This document shows, one piece after another, positions 29,322 to 38,228 of a DNA stretch of 64,000 bases; positions within the stretch are counted from its first letter, which is position 1; every line of letters begins with the position of its first letter. The stretch comes from Massilia sp. 9I (lineage in GTDB: Bacteria; Pseudomonadota; Gammaproteobacteria; Burkholderiales; Burkholderiaceae_D). Made by a program: the position numbers and the translations under genes. Below the pieces are notes generated by a model, which was not told the DNA's origin, did not search any database, and saw nothing but the letters and a program-made list of their open reading frames with translations. The stretch covers positions 2,643,795 through 2,707,794 of the forward strand of contig NZ_LR733275.1 of NCBI RefSeq assembly GCF_902506415.1. Direction: 5' to 3'.

Positions 29322-29547
29322 GGGCTTGGCGTTGGAAGGCTGAGATTGACTTTATGGTAAGCCAAAAACGGGGCTTTGTCGCGCCGTGCGCGGGTGTGCC
29401 GCGCCCCCACACCGGGTGGAAATGCGGTCGACATCGGGACAGGAAGACTGCAGGTGGTGATACGTGGAATGAATCAATGAGTGCCAATACATACGTGGTA
29501 CGTATCAGCAATGCGTGCGCCCGAAGGCTGGCTCAGACAGGCCTGGA

Positions 29548-29952
29548 TCAGAGTCGCTTGACGACCGGCGGATTCACTTCCGGCACCGGCGCTTCGTGCG
29601 GCGCCACCGCCTGCCCGCCCAGCTTGGCGCCGTTGAGGCTGTCGGCGCCCGCGACCACGCTGGGCGCGATCGCCGCCAGTTCTTCCGCCGGGGTGGCGGG
29701 ACGCGCCGCCGTGCGCCGCAGCGGCGTCGGCTCGGCCGCCAGCCGATCGGCCAGACGCGCGGCGAAGTTTGGTGACAGCTCGGCGTGACCCGGCTCGCTG
29801 CGCAGCGCGTCGCCGATGCGGTGGTAGAGATCCCATGCCTGCTGGCCGTCCGTTTCGCGCAGGGCTGCCAGTGCGAGCTCAAGGTCGGCATCCGGTTGTT
29901 CGCCGTCCGCAAACGCCGATATGTATTCGCGTGTCTTCTTGTTTGTATCCAT
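29548..29952 (-). CDS. rseA: RseA/MucA-like anti-sigma E factor, short form without membrane helix
   Basis: 134 aa. The N-terminal sigma-binding domain is recognisable: EYISAFADGEQPDADLELALAAL...QQAWDLYHRIGDALRS...SPNFAARLADRLAAEP. The rest (about residues 75-134) is Pro/Ala-rich with no hydrophobic stretch long enough for a membrane helix, and the downstream sequence in other frames does not encode one either. Typical RseA/MucA proteins (about 190-215 aa) have one span and a periplasmic domain sensed by RseB. Start ATG 29952, 59 bp after rpoE; ribosome site weak. Assignment rests on domain pattern and position. Confidence 0.8.
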   Translation of the reverse strand: MDTNKKTREYISAFADGEQPDADLELALAALRETDGQQAWDLYHRIGDALRSEPGHAELSPNFAARLADRLAAEPTPLRRTAARPATPAEELAAIAPSVVAGADSLNGAKLGGQAVAPHEAPVPEVNPPVVKRL

Positions 29953-30011
29953 CTGGTAACCCGCTGACGTCGGTCTGTTCAATATGCCCTGCCACTGTAC
30001 GATCCTGCTAC

Positions 30012-30638
30012 TTACCGACGTTTGTCAACCGGGAAATCGAGCAATGGGCGCAATTTCTCGGCGATGACTTCGCGTGCACGGAAAATCCGGCTCCGCACGG
30101 TTCCTATCGGACACGCCATCACCTCGGAGATTTCTTCGTAGCTCAATCCTTCTATTTCTCGCAGGACAATTGCCGTTCGCAATTCCAGCGGCAGTGCTTC
30201 CATCGCCGCGTTCACCGTAAGGGCAATCTGCTTGCTCGCCAACACCGATTCCGGTGTGTTTATGTCGCGCAAGCTGTCTGCGTCGTCGAATCCCTCCGCC
30301 CGCTCGGCGTCGGCCTCGGTGGAGGTCGGCGCCCGGCGGCCCTGTGTGACCAGAAAATTCTTCGCCGTGTTGATCCCGATGCGATACAGCCAGGTGTAGA
30401 AGGCGGAATCGCCGCGGAAGTGACGCAGGGCGCGGAAGGCCTTGATGAAGGTTTCCTGCACCACGTCTTCCGCTTCGGCCGGGTCGTGCACGAGGCGCGA
30501 CACCAGGCGCATCAGCCGACGCTGGTACTTGGCCACGAGCAGGTCGAACGCACCCCGGTCACCGGCCTGGACGCGCTCCACCAACACCTGATCACCCTCG
30601 CGTTCTGTCGTCACGGACCATGTCCCATCGGCTGCCAC
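30012..30638 (-). CDS. rpoE: RNA polymerase sigma factor RpoE (sigma E / AlgU)
   Basis: ECF sigma factor for envelope stress. Sigma2 region: DQVLVERVQAGDRGAFDLLVAKYQ...DVVQETFIKAFRAL; sigma4 region: PLELRTAIVLREIEGLSYEEISEVMACPIGTVRSRIFRARE. The start is uncertain. GTG 30638 has an excellent GGAGG 6-7 nt upstream (208 aa). GTG 30614 gives the usual length (200 aa, VTTEREGDQ) and would be the one used if transcription begins at the sigma-E-like promoter at 30651-30678, because that transcript would start inside the ribosome site. Followed by rseA and degP. Confidence 0.96.
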   Translation of the reverse strand: MAADGTWSVTTEREGDQVLVERVQAGDRGAFDLLVAKYQRRLMRLVSRLVHDPAEAEDVVQETFIKAFRALRHFRGDSAFYTWLYRIGINTAKNFLVTQGRRAPTSTEADAERAEGFDDADSLRDINTPESVLASKQIALTVNAAMEALPLELRTAIVLREIEGLSYEEISEVMACPIGTVRSRIFRAREVIAEKLRPLLDFPVDKRR

Positions 30639-30650
30639 GGCCCTCCTCCA

Positions 30651-30678
30651 TAAGAGTTGGCCCGCTGCAATAAGTTCA
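30651..30678 (-). promoter_or_regulatory. Candidate sigma-E autoregulatory promoter of rpoE
   Basis: Minus strand TGAACTT, 16-nt spacer, TCTTA: a good match to the sigma-E pattern GGAACTT-N15/16-TCTGA. The -35 overlaps the stop codon of the upstream membrane-protein gene. Autoregulation of rpoE is usual in the family; this site is inferred from sequence only. Confidence 0.55.
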
Positions 30679-31158
30679 AAGTATTTTGTGTTGCACCGCC
30701 GCCTCGCCAAACTCCGCCGCGCCGGCGCCGAGCGCCACCGCCAGGGTGCGGAAAGCTTCCGGCGGCAGGCTGTCGGGCAGGACAGCGACGCAATGACGCC
30801 CGCCCGAAGGCGTGCCGAGGCGCAGCAGCATCAGCCGCGGCCACAGCGTCGAACCCGGCAGAAGCCGCACCGGCAGCGCTTCCGTTTCTTCCTGCCGCAC
30901 ACCCTGTTGTACCGTCAGGCGTAGCTGGCCGGGTCCAGAAAGATCAATGCGATGCACCATTGCAGGACGCAGCGCCGCATGCGCCACGCATAGGCCGGCG
31001 AACAGCAGCGCAGCCGCCACAAGCGGACCGAAGGCGAAAACCTGGGGCGTGACAAAGCCCACGGCGCAGGCGGCCGCGCACAGGGATGCGCCGGCGCCGG
31101 CGAGCAGGAAACGCAGGCGGCGCGACGGCGCAATCACGACAGACATCGCGAACGACAT
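30676..31158 (-). CDS. YgfX-like small membrane protein
   Basis: 160-aa protein from ATG 31158. Two close hydrophobic helices (about 13-33 and 37-57), then a beta-rich soluble part with RLLPGSTLWPRLMLLRLGTPSGGRHCVAVLPDSLPPEAFRTL read in short conserved blocks: a W-x3-LxLRL core, a GRR/GRH turn and a DSLxxxxFRxLRVAL-like end. This layout is that of the YgfX (CptA) family, often found between fabF and rpoE in betaproteobacteria. E. coli YgfX is a reported toxin partner of SdhE; no sdhE is nearby, so no such role is claimed. No Shine-Dalgarno sequence is visible; ATG 31146 is an alternative start. Confidence 0.65.
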   Translation of the reverse strand: MSFAMSVVIAPSRRLRFLLAGAGASLCAAACAVGFVTPQVFAFGPLVAAALLFAGLCVAHAALRPAMVHRIDLSGPGQLRLTVQQGVRQEETEALPVRLLPGSTLWPRLMLLRLGTPSGGRHCVAVLPDSLPPEAFRTLAVALGAGAAEFGEAAVQHKIL

Positions 31159-31259
31159 GGTGCGAGCAGGGAAAGGAAGGGACGCCGCAAGCCGGGGCCG
31201 TGCGGGAGTACAGCGGAGGTACAACGATGCGCAGGACCGAAACGGTCGAGGCTGTCAGG

Positions 31260-31288
31260 CGCCCATCCCGGTTAGACCGGAATGGGCG
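31260..31288. terminator. Hairpin downstream of fabF
   Basis: 12-bp stem (CGCCCATCCCGG / CCGGAATGGGCG, one G-U) with a 5-nt loop, 33 bp after the fabF stop. No T-run follows on the minus strand, so it may be a processing or pausing hairpin rather than a classical terminator. Confidence 0.4.
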
Positions 31289-31320
31289 TGGTCTGGTTCA
31301 GACCCTCAGGTGAGAATCCT

Positions 31321-32571
31321 TCAGACTTTTGCGAAAACGAGGGTACCGTTGGTACCGCCGAAGCCGAAGGAGTTCTTCACCGCGTAATCGATCTTCATGT
31401 CACGCGCCGTGTTGGCCACGAAGTCCAGGTCGCATTCCGGATCCTGGTTGAAGATGTTGATCGTCGGCGGCGACTTCCGGTGATGGATCGCCAGCACGGT
31501 GAACACCGATTCCAGGCCGCCCGCGCCACCCAGCAGGTGGCCGGTCATCGACTTGGTCGAATTCACGACGAGACCGGTCTTGGCGTGGTCGCCGAAGACG
31601 CGCTTGATGCCGCGCACTTCCGCCACGTCGCCCAGCGGCGTCGAGGTGCCGTGCGCATTGACGTACTGGACTTCGCTGGCGTTCAGGCCGGCGTTGTGCA
31701 GGGCCGCAACCATGCAGCGCGCCGCGCCGCTACCATCCTCGACCGGCGAGGTGATGTGGTTGGCGTCCGCGCTCATGCCGAAGCCGATGACTTCGGCGTA
31801 GATTTTCGCACCGCGCTTGACCGCGTGTTCGTACTCTTCGAGCACCATCACGCCGGCGCCCTCGCCCAGCACGAAGCCGTCGCGGTCCTTGTCCCACGGA
31901 CGCGACGCGGTGGACGGGTCGTCGTTGCGGGTGGACAGCGCGCGTGCCGAGGCGAAACCGCCCAGGCCCAGTGGCGAGACGGTCGACTCCGCGCCGCCGG
32001 CGACCATCACGTCGGCATCGCCGTACTCGATCAGGCGAGCGGCGGCGCCGATGCAGTGCAGGCCGGTGGTGCAGGCGGTGACGATCGCCAGGTTCGGGCC
32101 ACGCAGGCCGAATTTGATCGAGAGATCGCCCGAGATCATGTTGATGATCGATGCCGGCACGAAGAAGGGCGAGATGCGGCGCGGGCCGCGATTCATGTAC
32201 TCTTCCTTGGTGGCTTCGATCATCGGCAGGCCGCCGATACCCGAACCGATGGTCACACCGATACGGTCCGCGTTTTCCTCGGTCACGACCAGGCCCGAAT
32301 CCTGCAGGGCCTGGATACCGGCAGCCATGCCGTAATGGATAAAGCTATCCATGTTACGGCCTTCCTTGCCCGGCAGGTAATCTTCCACCTTGAAGTTCTT
32401 CACTTCACCGGCGAAATGCGTCGTGAACGGCGCCGCGTCGAACTTGGTAATGTTGGCAATGCCCGACTTACCGGCCAGCGCCGCGTCCCACGCCTCGGCA
32501 ATCGTATTGCCGATTGGTGAAATGCAGCCCAGGCCGGTAACGACGACACGGCGGTTGCGTGAACGGCTCAA
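31321..32571 (-). CDS. fabF: 3-oxoacyl-[ACP] synthase II (beta-ketoacyl-ACP synthase)
   Basis: Condenses malonyl-ACP with acyl-ACP in fatty-acid elongation. 416 aa; active-site Cys167 in VTACTTG, His in [11 protein letters not shown] and His in [13 protein letters not shown] complete the Cys-His-His triad. The start codon is TTG at 32571, supported by GGGAG 7 nt upstream and a normal N-terminus ([14 protein letters not shown]). A rare initiation codon for such an abundant enzyme. Follows acpP by 32 bp. Confidence 0.97.
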   Translation of the reverse strand: MSRSRNRRVVVTGLGCISPIGNTIAEAWDAALAGKSGIANITKFDAAPFTTHFAGEVKNFKVEDYLPGKEGRNMDSFIHYGMAAGIQALQDSGLVVTEENADRIGVTIGSGIGGLPMIEATKEEYMNRGPRRISPFFVPASIINMISGDLSIKFGLRGPNLAIVTACTTGLHCIGAAARLIEYGDADVMVAGGAESTVSPLGLGGFASARALSTRNDDPSTASRPWDKDRDGFVLGEGAGVMVLEEYEHAVKRGAKIYAEVIGFGMSADANHITSPVEDGSGAARCMVAALHNAGLNASEVQYVNAHGTSTPLGDVAEVRGIKRVFGDHAKTGLVVNSTKSMTGHLLGGAGGLESVFTVLAIHHRKSPPTINIFNQDPECDLDFVANTARDMKIDYAVKNSFGFGGTNGTLVFAKV

Positions 32572-32603
32572 GCGATTCTCCCAGAAACTTTTAAAGCGAC
32601 AGC

Positions 32604-32843
32604 TTAGGCCTTGACGTGCGCGGTGGCGTAGTCGATGGCTTGCTTGACGGTGGTGATCTTCTCAGCCTGCTCGTCAGGGATTTCCATTTCGAACTCGTCT
32701 TCCAGTGCCATCACCAGTTCCACGGTGTCCAGCGAGTCAGCGCCGAGGTCGTCAACGAACGAGGATTCGATTTTGATGTCTGCTTCTGCAACGCCCAGTT
32801 GCTCAGCGACGATTTTTTTAACGCGTTGTTCGATATCCGACAT
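32604..32843 (-). CDS. acpP: Acyl carrier protein
   Basis: 79-aa acidic helical carrier of fatty acyl intermediates. Phosphopantetheine attachment Ser37 in GADSLDTVE, modified by AcpS. GGAG lies 7 nt before ATG 32843. Preceded by a 181-bp gap after fabG that contains a hairpin, consistent with its own promoter and high expression. Confidence 0.98.
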   Translation of the reverse strand: MSDIEQRVKKIVAEQLGVAEADIKIESSFVDDLGADSLDTVELVMALEDEFEMEIPDEQAEKITTVKQAIDYATAHVKA

Positions 32844-32967
32844 GTTATGGCTCCATTAAGGTATGTGTTGCGGAAAGTGCGCGCATTTTAGCAGGTTTGC
32901 GCGGTGAAAAACTACTTTCGGCGATTGCAGCTATTTCCACCGAAATTACAGCTAAAAGAAGCGAATG

Positions 32968-33003
32968 CGCCGGATATTGTTCGCTGACGAGCGAATACCG
33001 GCG
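32968..33003. other. Imperfect hairpin between fabG and acpP
   Basis: CGCCGG...CGCT arms pair with AGCG...CCGGCG around a short loop, with one bulge. Lies about 125 bp upstream of acpP on its transcript side. Could be a leader structure or terminate part of the fabG message; no T-run on the minus strand. Confidence 0.35.
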
Positions 33004-33024
33004 TTTTCGCCCTATTTATACTCT

Positions 33025-33762
33025 TCAATTCATGTACATGCCGCCATTCACGTGCAGCTCGGTGCCCGTGATGTAGGCAGCGGTCGGCCCGGCCAGGAAG
33101 ACGACGGCGTGGGCGATGTCTTCCGGCTGGCCCAGGCGGCCCAGCGGGATCTGGCCCAGCAGCGCGGCGTGCTGGTCGTCGCCCAGCGCCTTGGTCATGT
33201 CGGTATCGATGAAACCGGGAGCGACGCAGTTGACGGTGATGTTGCGGCTGCCGATCTCGCGCGCCAGGGCGCGGGTCATGCCGGCCACGCCGGCCTTGGC
33301 GGCGGCGTAGTTCATCTGGCCCGGATTGCCCGAGGCGCCCACCACCGAGGTGATGTTGATGATGCGGCCGTGCTTGGCCTTCATCATCCCGCGCAGCACC
33401 AGGCGCGACAGGCGGCCGACGGCGGTCAGGTTGGTCGAGATGACGCCGTCCCACTCTTCGTCCTTCATGCGCATGGCCAGGTTGTCCTGGGTGATGCCGG
33501 CATTGTTGACCAGGATCGACAGGCTGCCGAAGCTCTTTTGCGTGTCCTCGACCACGGCCGCGCAGTTGGCGGCATCGGTGACGTTCAGGACGACGCCCTT
33601 GCCGCCGAACTCTTTCAGGTAGTCGGTGATCGCTGCGGCGCCGGACTCGCTGGTGGCGGTGCCGACGACCTTCGCGCCCTGGCGCGCCAGTTCCAGCGCG
33701 ATGGCCTTGCCGATGCCGCGCGAAGCGCCAGTGACGAGAGCGACTTGGTTCTCCAGATTCAT
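33025..33762 (-). CDS. fabG: 3-oxoacyl-[ACP] reductase
   Basis: NADPH-dependent SDR reducing beta-ketoacyl-ACP. 245 aa: TGASRGIGKAIA cofactor loop, NNAGIT, Ser in NITSVVGASGNPGQ, YAAAKAG (Tyr/Lys). The GNPGQMNYAAAK stretch is typical FabG and distinguishes it from the PhaB at 8092. Follows fabD by 47 bp. Confidence 0.98.
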   Translation of the reverse strand: MNLENQVALVTGASRGIGKAIALELARQGAKVVGTATSESGAAAITDYLKEFGGKGVVLNVTDAANCAAVVEDTQKSFGSLSILVNNAGITQDNLAMRMKDEEWDGVISTNLTAVGRLSRLVLRGMMKAKHGRIINITSVVGASGNPGQMNYAAAKAGVAGMTRALAREIGSRNITVNCVAPGFIDTDMTKALGDDQHAALLGQIPLGRLGQPEDIAHAVVFLAGPTAAYITGTELHVNGGMYMN

Positions 33763-33809
33763 TCTTTTCCTCTACTAGTGGTGTTCTCGATGTGCGTCAG
33801 GCCGCTCGC

Positions 33810-34745
33810 TCAGGCGTTGAGCGAGGCCAGGACGCGCTCCAGCGCGGCCTGGTCGACCAGCGCTTCGCCGGCCAGCGCCGGGTCGATGCGCTTGGCCATG
33901 CCGATCAGGGTCTTGCTTGGCGCGCATTCGATCACCTGGGTGACGCCGCTGGCGGCCATCTTCTGCATGGTCTCGACCCAGCGCACCGGACCGGCCGCCT
34001 GGCGCACGAGGGCATCCTTGATCGCAGCCGGATCGTGCAGGATAGCGACGTCCACGTTGTTGATCAAGTCGATCTGCGGCGCGGAGAATTCGATCTTTTC
34101 CATGTACTCGCGCAAACGGTCCGAAGCGGGCTTCAGCAGCGACGAGTGGAACGGGGCCGAGACTGCCAGTTTCATGGCGCGTTTCGCGCCCTTGGCCTTG
34201 GCGATCTCGCAGGCGCGGTCGATCGCGGCGGCATGGCCGGCGATCACGATCTGGGTCGGCTCGTTGAAGTTCACGGCTTCCACGACTTCGCCCTGGGCGG
34301 CTTCAAGGCAGACGGCGCGCACGTCGTCGGCCTGCAGGCCCAGCACGACGGCCATGCCGCCCTGCCCCACCGGCACCGCGTCCTGCATCGATTGCGCGCG
34401 GAAGCGCACCAGCGGCACGGCGTCCTTGAACTGGATCACGCCGGCGGCCACCAGGGCCGAATATTCGCCCAGGCTGTGGCCGGCGACGAGGCTCGGCACC
34501 GGGCCGCCGGCGGCGATCCAGGCGCGGTACACGGCGACCGCGGCGGTCAGCATCACCGGCTGGGTATTGGTGGTGAGGTCGAGGTCTTCCTTCGGACCTT
34601 CGGCGATCAGCTTGCCGAGGTCGAAGCCGAGCGCATCGGAAGCTTCAGCGACGGTCTGGTCGACGACCGGGTTGCCGGCGAAGCCGTTCAGCATGCCGAC
34701 GGCCTGGGCGCCCTGGCCGGTAAACAGGAAAGCGAATTTGCTCAT
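33810..34745 (-). CDS. fabD: Malonyl-CoA:ACP transacylase
   Basis: Loads malonate onto AcpP. 311 aa; FTGQGAQAVGM start, nucleophile Ser91 in GHSLGEYSALVAAG, QNTQPVML-like TNTQPVML, and His in SAPFHSSLLKPA. Start ATG 34745. A REP-like hairpin pair fills the 171-bp gap between it and fabH. Confidence 0.98.
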   Translation of the reverse strand: MSKFAFLFTGQGAQAVGMLNGFAGNPVVDQTVAEASDALGFDLGKLIAEGPKEDLDLTTNTQPVMLTAAVAVYRAWIAAGGPVPSLVAGHSLGEYSALVAAGVIQFKDAVPLVRFRAQSMQDAVPVGQGGMAVVLGLQADDVRAVCLEAAQGEVVEAVNFNEPTQIVIAGHAAAIDRACEIAKAKGAKRAMKLAVSAPFHSSLLKPASDRLREYMEKIEFSAPQIDLINNVDVAILHDPAAIKDALVRQAAGPVRWVETMQKMAASGVTQVIECAPSKTLIGMAKRIDPALAGEALVDQAALERVLASLNA

Positions 34746-34780
34746 CTTCTTATTCTCTCTGTTCGAATGTTGCAGTTACC

Positions 34781-34881
34781 GTAGGGTGGGCGGGTCTCCC
34801 GCCCACGCGTCCAAACGTCGGACGCACTGTGGCAATGCATATTATGGTTGAACGCGTGGGCGGGGAACCCGCCCACCCTAC
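34781..34881. repeat. REP-like inverted hairpin pair (BIME-type) between fabH and fabD
   Basis: Two 30-bp arms in inverted orientation differ at only two positions: left 34781-34810 begins GTAGGGTGGGCGGG, right 34852-34881 ends CCCGCCCACCCTAC. Each arm is itself a hairpin (GTGGGCGGG/CCCGCCCAC around 3 nt). 41 bp of unrelated sequence lie between. The same GTAGGGTGGGCGG core recurs at 42322-42359, so this is a dispersed repeat family. Confidence 0.85.
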
Positions 34882-34916
34882 GTATCGCCGCAACGCATAT
34901 GTTGCGGCCAAAACTT

Positions 34917-35903
34917 TTACATGCGGGCGAGCACGGCGCCCCAGGTGAAGCCGCCGCCGACGCCTTCCATCAGCACATTGTCACCCTTCTTGATGCGGCC
35001 ATCGCGCACCGCAGCGTCGAGCGCCAGCGGGATCGAGGCGGCCGATGTGTTGCCGTGCTGGTCGACGGTGACGACCATCTTCTCCATCGGCAGGTCGAGT
35101 TTCTTGGCGGTGCCCTTCATAATGCGCAGGTTGGCCTGGTGCGGGATCAGCCAGTCGATGTCGGACGGCTGCATCTGCGCGTGCTCGAGCGCTTCCTTGG
35201 CGACTTCTTCCAGCACGGTGACGGCCAGCTTGAACACCGCCGGGCCGTCCATGTACAGGAAACCGCTGCCGGCGACGGCGCCGCCGGCCAGGTTGCCCGG
35301 GATCGACAGGATATGCGACTGGCTGCCGTCGGCGTGCAGCTTGGTGGCCAGCACGCCCGGCTCGCTTGATGCTTCCAGCACCACGGCGCCGGCGCCGTCG
35401 CCGAACAGCACGCAGGTGGTGCGGTCGGTGAAGTCGAGGATGCGCGAGAACACTTCGGCGCCGATCACCAGCACGCGCTTGTAGACACCGGCGCGGATGA
35501 AGGCGTCGGCGGTCGAGACCGCGTACACGAAGCCGCTGCACACGGCCTGCACGTCGAAAGCAGCGCTATTGTTGGCCATGCCGAGCTTTTGCTGCACGAT
35601 GCAGGCGGTGCTCGGGAAGCTGCCGTGGAAGTCGGGAGTGGAACTGGCGACGATCACCAGGTCGATGTCGGCGGGCGCCCGGCCGGACGCTTCGATCGCC
35701 TTGCGCGCGGCATTCACGGCCAGGTCAGAAGCGTTTTCGTCGGCGGCCGCATAGTGGCGGCTCGAGATGCCGCTGCGGGTCACGATCCATTCGTCGGACG
35801 TCTCGACGCCCTGCTCGGCCAGCTGGGCCGCGAGCTGCTCGTTGGTGACGCGCTTGGCCGGCAGGTAGCTGCCGGTACCGGTGATCTTGCTATAGACAGT
35901 CAT
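34917..35903 (-). CDS. fabH: 3-oxoacyl-[ACP] synthase III
   Basis: Starts fatty-acid synthesis by condensing acetyl-CoA with malonyl-ACP. 328 aa; active-site Cys122 in [10 protein letters not shown], His in IPHQANLRI and Asn in [10 protein letters not shown]. Start ATG 35903 with GGAG close upstream. Follows plsX by 23 bp, the usual order. Confidence 0.98.
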   Translation of the reverse strand: MTVYSKITGTGSYLPAKRVTNEQLAAQLAEQGVETSDEWIVTRSGISSRHYAAADENASDLAVNAARKAIEASGRAPADIDLVIVASSTPDFHGSFPSTACIVQQKLGMANNSAAFDVQAVCSGFVYAVSTADAFIRAGVYKRVLVIGAEVFSRILDFTDRTTCVLFGDGAGAVVLEASSEPGVLATKLHADGSQSHILSIPGNLAGGAVAGSGFLYMDGPAVFKLAVTVLEEVAKEALEHAQMQPSDIDWLIPHQANLRIMKGTAKKLDLPMEKMVVTVDQHGNTSAASIPLALDAAVRDGRIKKGDNVLMEGVGGGFTWGAVLARM

Positions 35904-35926
35904 CTCTCCACCATCCTGCTAGGTAA

Positions 35927-36952
35927 TTACGCCTGGCGCTGGGCGTCGGGCGGGGTCGGCATCAGTTCGGCGATCAGGGCCGACAGCTGCTCTTGAACAT
36001 CGTATTTGGCGGCGTCGTAGGCGCGCTTGATCGCCCATTCGAAGGCAAAGGCATTCGCGCCGCCATGGCTCTTGAAGACCAGGCCTTTCAGGCCCAGCAG
36101 GCCGGCGCCGTTGTAGCGCTCCGGGTTGAGCTTCTTCAGCGACTTGCGGGCCAGCAGCGCGCCGGCCATCGACAGGATGTTCTCGGTGAACACCGACTTG
36201 AAAAAGCGCGACAGGCCTTCGACGGCCTTGAGCGTGACGTTGCCGACGAAGCCGTCGCACACGATCACGTCCACCGTGCCCTTGAAGATGTCGTTGCCTT
36301 CGACGTTGCCGTGGAAATTCAGCTTGCCGCGCTCATGGTCGGCCTTGAGCAGCACGCCGGTGGCCTTGACCACCTCGTTGCCCTTGATGTCTTCGGTGCC
36401 GACGTTGAGCAGGCCGATGGTCGGGCGCGGGATGCCTTCCATCGCCGAGCACAGCACCGAACCCATGATGGCGAACTGGTGCAGGTGGTGCGGTTCGCAG
36501 TCCACGTTGGCGCCCAGGTCGAGCATGTAGGTCGGGCCGTTCTTCTGGTTCGGCATGATCGAGCAGATCGCCGGACGGTCGACGCCGGCCATGGTCTTGA
36601 GCACGTAGCGCGAGATCGCCATCAGGGCGCCGGTATTGCCGGCCGAGACGCTGGCATTCGCCGTGCCGTCCTTGACCAGCTCGACCGCCACGCGCATGGA
36701 CGAATCCTTTTTCTTGCGCAGGGCGATTTCCAGCGGATCGTCCATGGTGACGACTTCGGTGGCGTTCTTGAAAGTGATACGGGGATGCGTCTCGACGCGG
36801 TGCTTTTTGAGCTCGGCGCGCAGGACGTCTTCGAGTCCCACCAGGATCAGGTGGACGTCAGCTTGTTTTTTTAGAAACGAAACGGCTGCCGGAATGGTAA
36901 CTGAGGGGCCGTGGTCGCCGCCCATGCAGTCAATGGAAATTGTGATTGTCAT
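35927..36952 (-). CDS. plsX: Phosphate acyltransferase
   Basis: Converts acyl-ACP to acyl-phosphate for phospholipid synthesis with PlsY. 341 aa; [18 protein letters not shown] start, [10 protein letters not shown] and [15 protein letters not shown] motifs are family hallmarks. Conserved cluster rpmF-plsX-fabH-fabD-fabG-acpP-fabF links membrane lipid supply to ribosome synthesis. The start at 36952 has no strong ribosome site. Confidence 0.97.
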   Translation of the reverse strand: MTITISIDCMGGDHGPSVTIPAAVSFLKKQADVHLILVGLEDVLRAELKKHRVETHPRITFKNATEVVTMDDPLEIALRKKKDSSMRVAVELVKDGTANASVSAGNTGALMAISRYVLKTMAGVDRPAICSIMPNQKNGPTYMLDLGANVDCEPHHLHQFAIMGSVLCSAMEGIPRPTIGLLNVGTEDIKGNEVVKATGVLLKADHERGKLNFHGNVEGNDIFKGTVDVIVCDGFVGNVTLKAVEGLSRFFKSVFTENILSMAGALLARKSLKKLNPERYNGAGLLGLKGLVFKSHGGANAFAFEWAIKRAYDAAKYDVQEQLSALIAELMPTPPDAQRQA

Positions 36953-37143
36953 TTGTTCGGGGATGCCGGCTCAGCCGAAGCGAGCGACAGGATGGGGGTG
37001 GGCGTGGCTCGTGGCCAGCCGTTGTCCGCGCAATTCAAAATGACGGTGTGCAAGCTTGTTGCAGCCGAGGACAAAGAAAAAGCGGCGCCACGCAGAAAAC
37101 ATACGTTGCACCGCTTTCATGGTACTAAAGTACAAGACGTCGA

Positions 37144-37326
37144 TTACTCGTCGTTCTTGGTCTTCAGGACTTTGCGACCACGGTAGAAACCGTTCGGGCT
37201 GATGTGGTGACGCAGGTGGGTTTCGCCGGTGGTCGGCTCGACTGCCAGGTTCGGTGCGGTCAGGAAATCGTGCGAACGGTGCATGCCGCGCTTCGACGGG
37301 GACTTCTTATTCTGCTGAACTGCCAT
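37144..37326 (-). CDS. rpmF: 50S ribosomal protein L32
   Basis: 60 aa, basic: [20 protein letters not shown], then [19 protein letters not shown]. The cysteine pairs of zinc-type L32 are absent, so it is the zinc-free form. AGGAG lies 6 nt before ATG 37326. 219 bp separate it from yceD and 191 bp from plsX. Confidence 0.97.
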   Translation of the reverse strand: MAVQQNKKSPSKRGMHRSHDFLTAPNLAVEPTTGETHLRHHISPNGFYRGRKVLKTKNDE

Positions 37327-37545
37327 GATGACTCCTAATACATAAGTTCTAAAATTCTAACACATTCGACTTGCAAATACATGCAGATCGAGTATCCCAG
37401 CGGCAATTTCTTATTCATCCATTGCCGACATGTTTTAACGCTGCCTACATCAACTGCCTACTGCCATACTCGACTACTGCACGCGTTTGACACGTTCTTT
37501 CAGTCGTACTGCCTGGTACTGCGGTACTACTAATTCTGTTACTGC

Positions 37546-38043
37546 TTATTCGGGCTTGAGATTTTTCAGTGCCGCGAACGGCGAGACCTTTTCGGTCTTC
37601 AGGGTGTCCAGGAGCTTGGTGTCCGGACATACCTCGTGTTTCGGTGCCTGCGGCAGGGCCAGCAGGGCTTCGTCTTCCAGCAACTGGCGGATGTCGCATT
37701 CGCGGCTGCCGACGATCACGTCGATGCTTTCGTCGTCGAGGACTTCCTCGATCCCGTCCGCGTCTTCGTCGTCCTTGCCGAGCACCAGCATGGTGGACGA
37801 ATCGATCTCGTAATCCAGGGCCGTGAGGCAACGCTGGCATACCAGCTTCACGGGACCGGCGACTGCCAGGGTCATCGATGGATAGCCCTGCTTGGTCTGA
37901 CCGCCGTCGATCGACCAGCGGAGCTCGCCGGAGTTGTCGGCGCAATCGGCTGCCAGACGGGTCATCTCGGCCACGGGCGTCACGCCCTCGCGGTGTCCGC
38001 TATTCCGGCAAAACTCGAAGGCGTCAATGACAAAAGCGCTCAT
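37546..38043 (-). CDS. yceD: YceD family protein (DUF177)
   Basis: 165-aa acidic protein of the DUF177/YceD family, near-universally encoded upstream of rpmF and linked to 23S rRNA or ribosome biogenesis. Conserved VKLVCQRCLTALDY (two Cys) and the acidic middle (GKDDEDADGIEEV), ending NPFAALKxLK-like SPFAALKNLKPE. The start at 38043 (MSAFVIDAFEFCRNSG) has a GGGGAAG 8 nt upstream; the longer frame begins in the divergent promoter region. Exact function not established. Confidence 0.92.
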   Translation of the reverse strand: MSAFVIDAFEFCRNSGHREGVTPVAEMTRLAADCADNSGELRWSIDGGQTKQGYPSMTLAVAGPVKLVCQRCLTALDYEIDSSTMLVLGKDDEDADGIEEVLDDESIDVIVGSRECDIRQLLEDEALLALPQAPKHEVCPDTKLLDTLKTEKVSPFAALKNLKPE

Positions 38044-38228
38044 TTGGAAAACTTCCCCGGAAAACCTGCGATAATAACAGGCTTCTCCCCGCAGAGTCAA
38101 AGACTTACGTCGTTTTTGACCCCTCCGCCTTGTACGCAATAACCGATGTGTTGCATTTACCGGATTTACTTGCCGGAGATATATGATCTATAAGCTTGTC
38201 TACTAGTTTTTCCATTCGACAGACCGCA

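Noticed and set aside
29322..29547. Hidden rseB or RseA membrane segment after rseA
   Set aside because: The gap is too short for rseB, and the other minus-strand frames give no hydrophobic span.
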